This document shows positions 61,949-64,000 of a stretch of 64,000 nucleotides of DNA, piece by piece. This DNA comes from Mycolicibacterium rhodesiae JS60. GTDB taxonomy: Bacteria; Actinomycetota; Actinomycetes; Mycobacteriales; Mycobacteriaceae. Where the stretch lies: NCBI GenBank assembly GCA_000230935.2, contig AGIQ01000001.1, positions 248,001 through 312,000 of the forward strand, read 5' to 3'. The translations under genes were made by a program, and so were the position numbers. Position 1 is the first letter of the stretch. Each line of letters begins with the position of its first letter. Under the pieces are notes generated by a model. The model was not told the origin of the DNA, made no database searches, and saw only the letters and a program-made list of their open reading frames with translations.

Positions 61949-62067
61949 ATATTGCGGTGCCAATCATGGTGTCTCCCAAACACTGAACCAACATCGCAAT
62001 TGATCAACTGGTCCTGTGGCGCTCGTGGTAGGCGCCGACAACTCGTGCACAACGAAAGGGAACAGCG

Positions 62068-62844
62068 ATGAACTACTTGGACCAGACCCAGCGTTCGTCC
62101 TTCGCGGCGCTTGCTGCAATGAGCGCGGTGGCCGCGATTTCGGTGGCCGCGTTCGCCGCCGGACCGTCGAGCTCCACCCTGGCGGCGAGGCTGGCCGCGT
62201 TGCCGGTCGGGGTGTCTTCGGCCATCCACGAGGTCCTGGTCGAGGCGCACACCGCGATACACACCGATCGCGGTGAGATCGCCGCCGACCGGAAGGCGAT
62301 TCGCGGGACCCGTCACGAGGCAGCGCACGCCATCGGAGCCAGCGTCCTGACCGGCGACCTCGGCGAGGGCCAGATCGAGGCGATCGTCGATGGGGCCCGC
62401 AGCGCCATTCAGGACGAGCGGGATGCGGTCGGCGAATCTCGTGGCGACATCCGCCAGACCCGGCAGGCCGCGGCGGCCGATATTCGCACCATCATCGCGG
62501 GCAACCATGACGGAAGCACGGTGCAGGATGTGAAAGCGATCCTCGACACCGCCAAGATGGACAACGCGACGACTCGTTCGGCGATTGTTGCCGCCGCCCA
62601 GGAGAACAGGTCGATCCGGTACACCACCGCCAGCGACGCCGCGGCGATTCGGGCGAGCGTGCGGGCCGGCGAGATCAGCAAGCAGGAAGCCGCGCAAGAG
62701 ATCCAGGCGGGGCGCAGCAGCGCGCATGCCGAAATCGCCGACAACCACGCCCAGATGGCCACCTCGCACAAGGACATCAAGGCGACCCGCCACCAGGCGG
62801 CCAAGGACGTCGTCACGACCGTGCACCAGGGCCGGATCCCATAA
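62068..62844 (+). CDS. Exported helical protein of four degenerate ~50-residue repeats
   Basis: 258 residues. Hydrophobic N-terminal segment (ALAAMSAVAAISVAAFAAG) acts as signal peptide or anchor. From residue 61 on, four related units of 43-55 residues each carry an IR-x-TR-x-x-AA type core (IRGTRHEAA, IRQTRQAAA, IRYTTASDA, IKATRHQAA) at about 50-residue spacing. The chain is rich in Ala, Arg, Asp and His and is predicted to be nearly all helix. AAAGGGA precedes the ATG. It follows the kinase gene by 119 bp on the same strand. No family is recognised. Confidence 0.8.
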   Translation: MNYLDQTQRSSFAALAAMSAVAAISVAAFAAGPSSSTLAARLAALPVGVSSAIHEVLVEAHTAIHTDRGEIAADRKAIRGTRHEAAHAIGASVLTGDLGEGQIEAIVDGARSAIQDERDAVGESRGDIRQTRQAAAADIRTIIAGNHDGSTVQDVKAILDTAKMDNATTRSAIVAAAQENRSIRYTTASDAAAIRASVRAGEISKQEAAQEIQAGRSSAHAEIADNHAQMATSHKDIKATRHQAAKDVVTTVHQGRIP

Positions 62845-63002
62845 CGCCGGATCTCATAACAAAGAGGTCAGTAAGACAACGGTAAGGAAACGCCCAGATC
62901 TCAAACGGTGATGTTGCCGTGTCGCAAATGTGACATTTGTGCACCAGTGTTACCGAAGTGAAATCGAGCGCCTCGGGCCTCGAACCAAGGGCAGGAGTGG
63001 CA

Positions 63003-63296
63003 ATGACTTCTATGACCGCGTATGAATCGTGGACTGCCGACTCGTGGACTGCCCCGACCATGCTCAGCCTGTGGACCGAACCGGAGCCCAAGCAAGCCAA
63101 GGTCGTTCGTCACGTATCGCAATGGGTGAAGGCCGTCGACACCACCGTGATCGTGCTCTGCCCGCCCGTCGTGTCGGTCTGCGCCATCTTCGCCGCGATG
63201 ATGTGGCCGGGCCCCGTACTGGCCGACACCATCGGCCATGCGGCGACATCGGTGCCGCTGAACGCTCAGCTTCAGGACGTCGCCCCGGCTCCCTAA
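63003..63296 (+). CDS. Small single-pass membrane protein
   Basis: 97 residues. Start ATG (MTSMTAYESWT) with GCAGGAG 6-7 bp upstream; an upstream in-frame start would lack a ribosome-binding site. Trp-rich N-terminus, then one transmembrane helix (TTVIVLCPPVVSVCAIFAAMMW, about residues 48-69) and a short exported tail. Function unknown. The stop overlaps the convergent TetR gene by 4 bp. Confidence 0.65.
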   Translation: MTSMTAYESWTADSWTAPTMLSLWTEPEPKQAKVVRHVSQWVKAVDTTVIVLCPPVVSVCAIFAAMMWPGPVLADTIGHAATSVPLNAQLQDVAPAP

Positions 63297-63913
63297 CCGC
63301 TTGTGCGCGTTGACCGGTCGTGCGTGCGGAGTGCCGCACCGACCCAGCGGCCCAGGTAGCGGCGCAGCTCGGGCCCGTGCCGCGGTGGCCGGCCAGGGTC
63401 GACCATGAACGACTGGACGATCCGCAGCAGATGCTCGCCCAGTTCGTCGAGATCGCTGTCGCTGAATCCGTGTGCGGCCCAATCGACATCGAAGCGGCGC
63501 AGCAGGGAGCCTGCGAACGTCAGTGCGACATCCGAGGTCACCTCGGCGCTGAACGCGCCGGCCCGCTCCGGTCCGAGCAGCAGGCCCATGTGCTTGTCAT
63601 GGGGCAGCGCTTCCACCGCGGCCGCAATACCTTCGGTGACCGCCTCGGCCGGGTCGGTGATGCCGGACAAGTGCGCGGCCATCCGGTCGAGGAATCCGGC
63701 CGCAGACGCCATCGCCGCGGCCTGCAGCAGTGCGTCGGTACTGGGGAAGTAGCGATAGACGGTCTGGCGGGTGACGCCGAGGGTGCGGGCCACGTCGGCG
63801 ATGCTCAGGTCGGCGCCGCGGGCGTCGATGGCCTGGTTGGCGGCGGCCAGAATCCGGGCGACGGCTTCTTCGTCGGTGCCAGGCGCCGAACCCGACCAGC
63901 CGTGGGTGCGCAC
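63293..63913 (-). CDS. TetR-family transcriptional regulator
   Basis: 206 residues, GTG start. N-terminal helix-turn-helix LSIADVARTLGVTRQTVYRYFPSTDALLQ; the C-terminal ligand-binding part follows. It begins 3 bp after the stop of a membrane-protein gene on the same strand, so it is probably co-transcribed with and controls that gene. Ligand unknown. Confidence 0.87.
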   Translation of the reverse strand: MRTHGWSGSAPGTDEEAVARILAAANQAIDARGADLSIADVARTLGVTRQTVYRYFPSTDALLQAAAMASAAGFLDRMAAHLSGITDPAEAVTEGIAAAVEALPHDKHMGLLLGPERAGAFSAEVTSDVALTFAGSLLRRFDVDWAAHGFSDSDLDELGEHLLRIVQSFMVDPGRPPRHGPELRRYLGRWVGAALRTHDRSTRTSG

Positions 63914-63916
63914 GAT

Positions 63917-64000
63917 CTACCCGCCCACTGCCGCGGCGTAGGCTAGGCCGCCGAAGAACAGCACGACCAGGCACAGCACCAGGGTGCCGACGGCGAAGGG
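63917..64000 (-). CDS. C-terminal end of a membrane protein (cut by window edge)
   Basis: The last 27 codons of a gene entering from the right read PFAVGTLVLCLVVLFFGGLAYAAAVGG then stop. This is one hydrophobic helix ending at the C-terminus. It is 3 bp from the TetR gene start, an operon-like spacing. Too short to assign a family. Confidence 0.55.
   Translation of the reverse strand, partial: PFAVGTLVLCLVVLFFGGLAYAAAVGG

Overview
The window is high-GC (roughly two-thirds G+C) chromosomal DNA from a fast-growing, environmental-type mycobacterium (Mycolicibacterium/Mycobacterium). The evidence is gene content and order: long collinear blocks match Mycobacterium tuberculosis Rv3523-Rv3502c (sterol side-chain degradation), Rv3490-Rv3484 (otsA to cpsA) and Rv0757-Rv0771 (phoPR and the cyp51/cyp123 cluster). 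There are also KstR operator palindromes and a PhoP box, and no PE_PGRS genes at the places where M. tuberculosis has them. Identifications rest on recognition of sequence motifs, lengths and synteny; no database search was run.

Region 1 (1-17.9 kb) is a KstR-controlled sterol side-chain cluster: the thiolase-like lipid-transfer proteins Ltp3 and Ltp4, a tandem DUF35 OB-fold protein, an F420-type luciferase-like oxidoreductase, an acetoacetate-decarboxylase-fold protein, CYP142, a secreted cutinase, EchA19, FadD19, a nitronate-monooxygenase-like flavoprotein, IlvX, FadD17, the heteromeric acyl-CoA dehydrogenase FadE26/FadE27 (ChsE4/ChsE5), ferredoxin FdxD and Hsd4A. Together these oxidise, CoA-activate and beta-oxidise or aldol-cleave sterol side chains, including C24-branched phytosterol chains. 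Three exact KstR palindromes sit in the divergent promoter gaps. The mce4 sterol importer operon, which follows hsd4A in M. tuberculosis, is not here: hsd4A abuts otsA.

Region 2 (17.9-29.9 kb) holds otsA with a 54-residue partner, three tandem secreted Cys-containing paralogues, an SDR with its own KstR-like site, a beta-hydroxyacid dehydrogenase, the cell-wall ligase CpsA, an oddly arranged molybdenum hydroxylase (coxM-coxS convergent with coxL) and an ammonium transporter.

Region 3 (29.9-38.4 kb) is an accessory, mostly exported set: a double zinc-ribbon membrane protein coupled to an S53 (sedolisin) peptidase, a broken lipoprotein gene, a Ser/Thr-rich surface metallopeptidase, a Trp/Cys-rich secreted protein, an EthD-like protein, an HNH protein, tRNA-Thr(TGT) and a protein built of eleven 10-residue repeats.

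Region 4 (38.4-57.5 kb) is phoP-phoR with an autoregulatory PhoP box, a HIT protein, two polyprenyl-phosphate-sugar type glycosyltransferases, an SDR, the Rv0760c-like ketosteroid-isomerase fold protein, an old-yellow-enzyme type oxidoreductase, adhB, then the TetR-cyp123-SDR-cyp51-ferredoxin-Rv0762c operon, with the divergent aldA-SDR-dehydrogenase-CMD operon. A repeated GGACAc(a/g)TGTCC palindrome in the divergent gap is the probable TetR operator.

Region 5 (57.5-64 kb) contains a 13E12/DUF222 HNH protein and an uncharacterised envelope module. A response regulator and its probable histidine kinase flank a Gly-rich secreted repeat protein and a haemophore-related secreted protein. They are followed by an exported helical four-repeat protein, a small membrane protein, a TetR regulator and the end of a membrane protein cut by the window edge.
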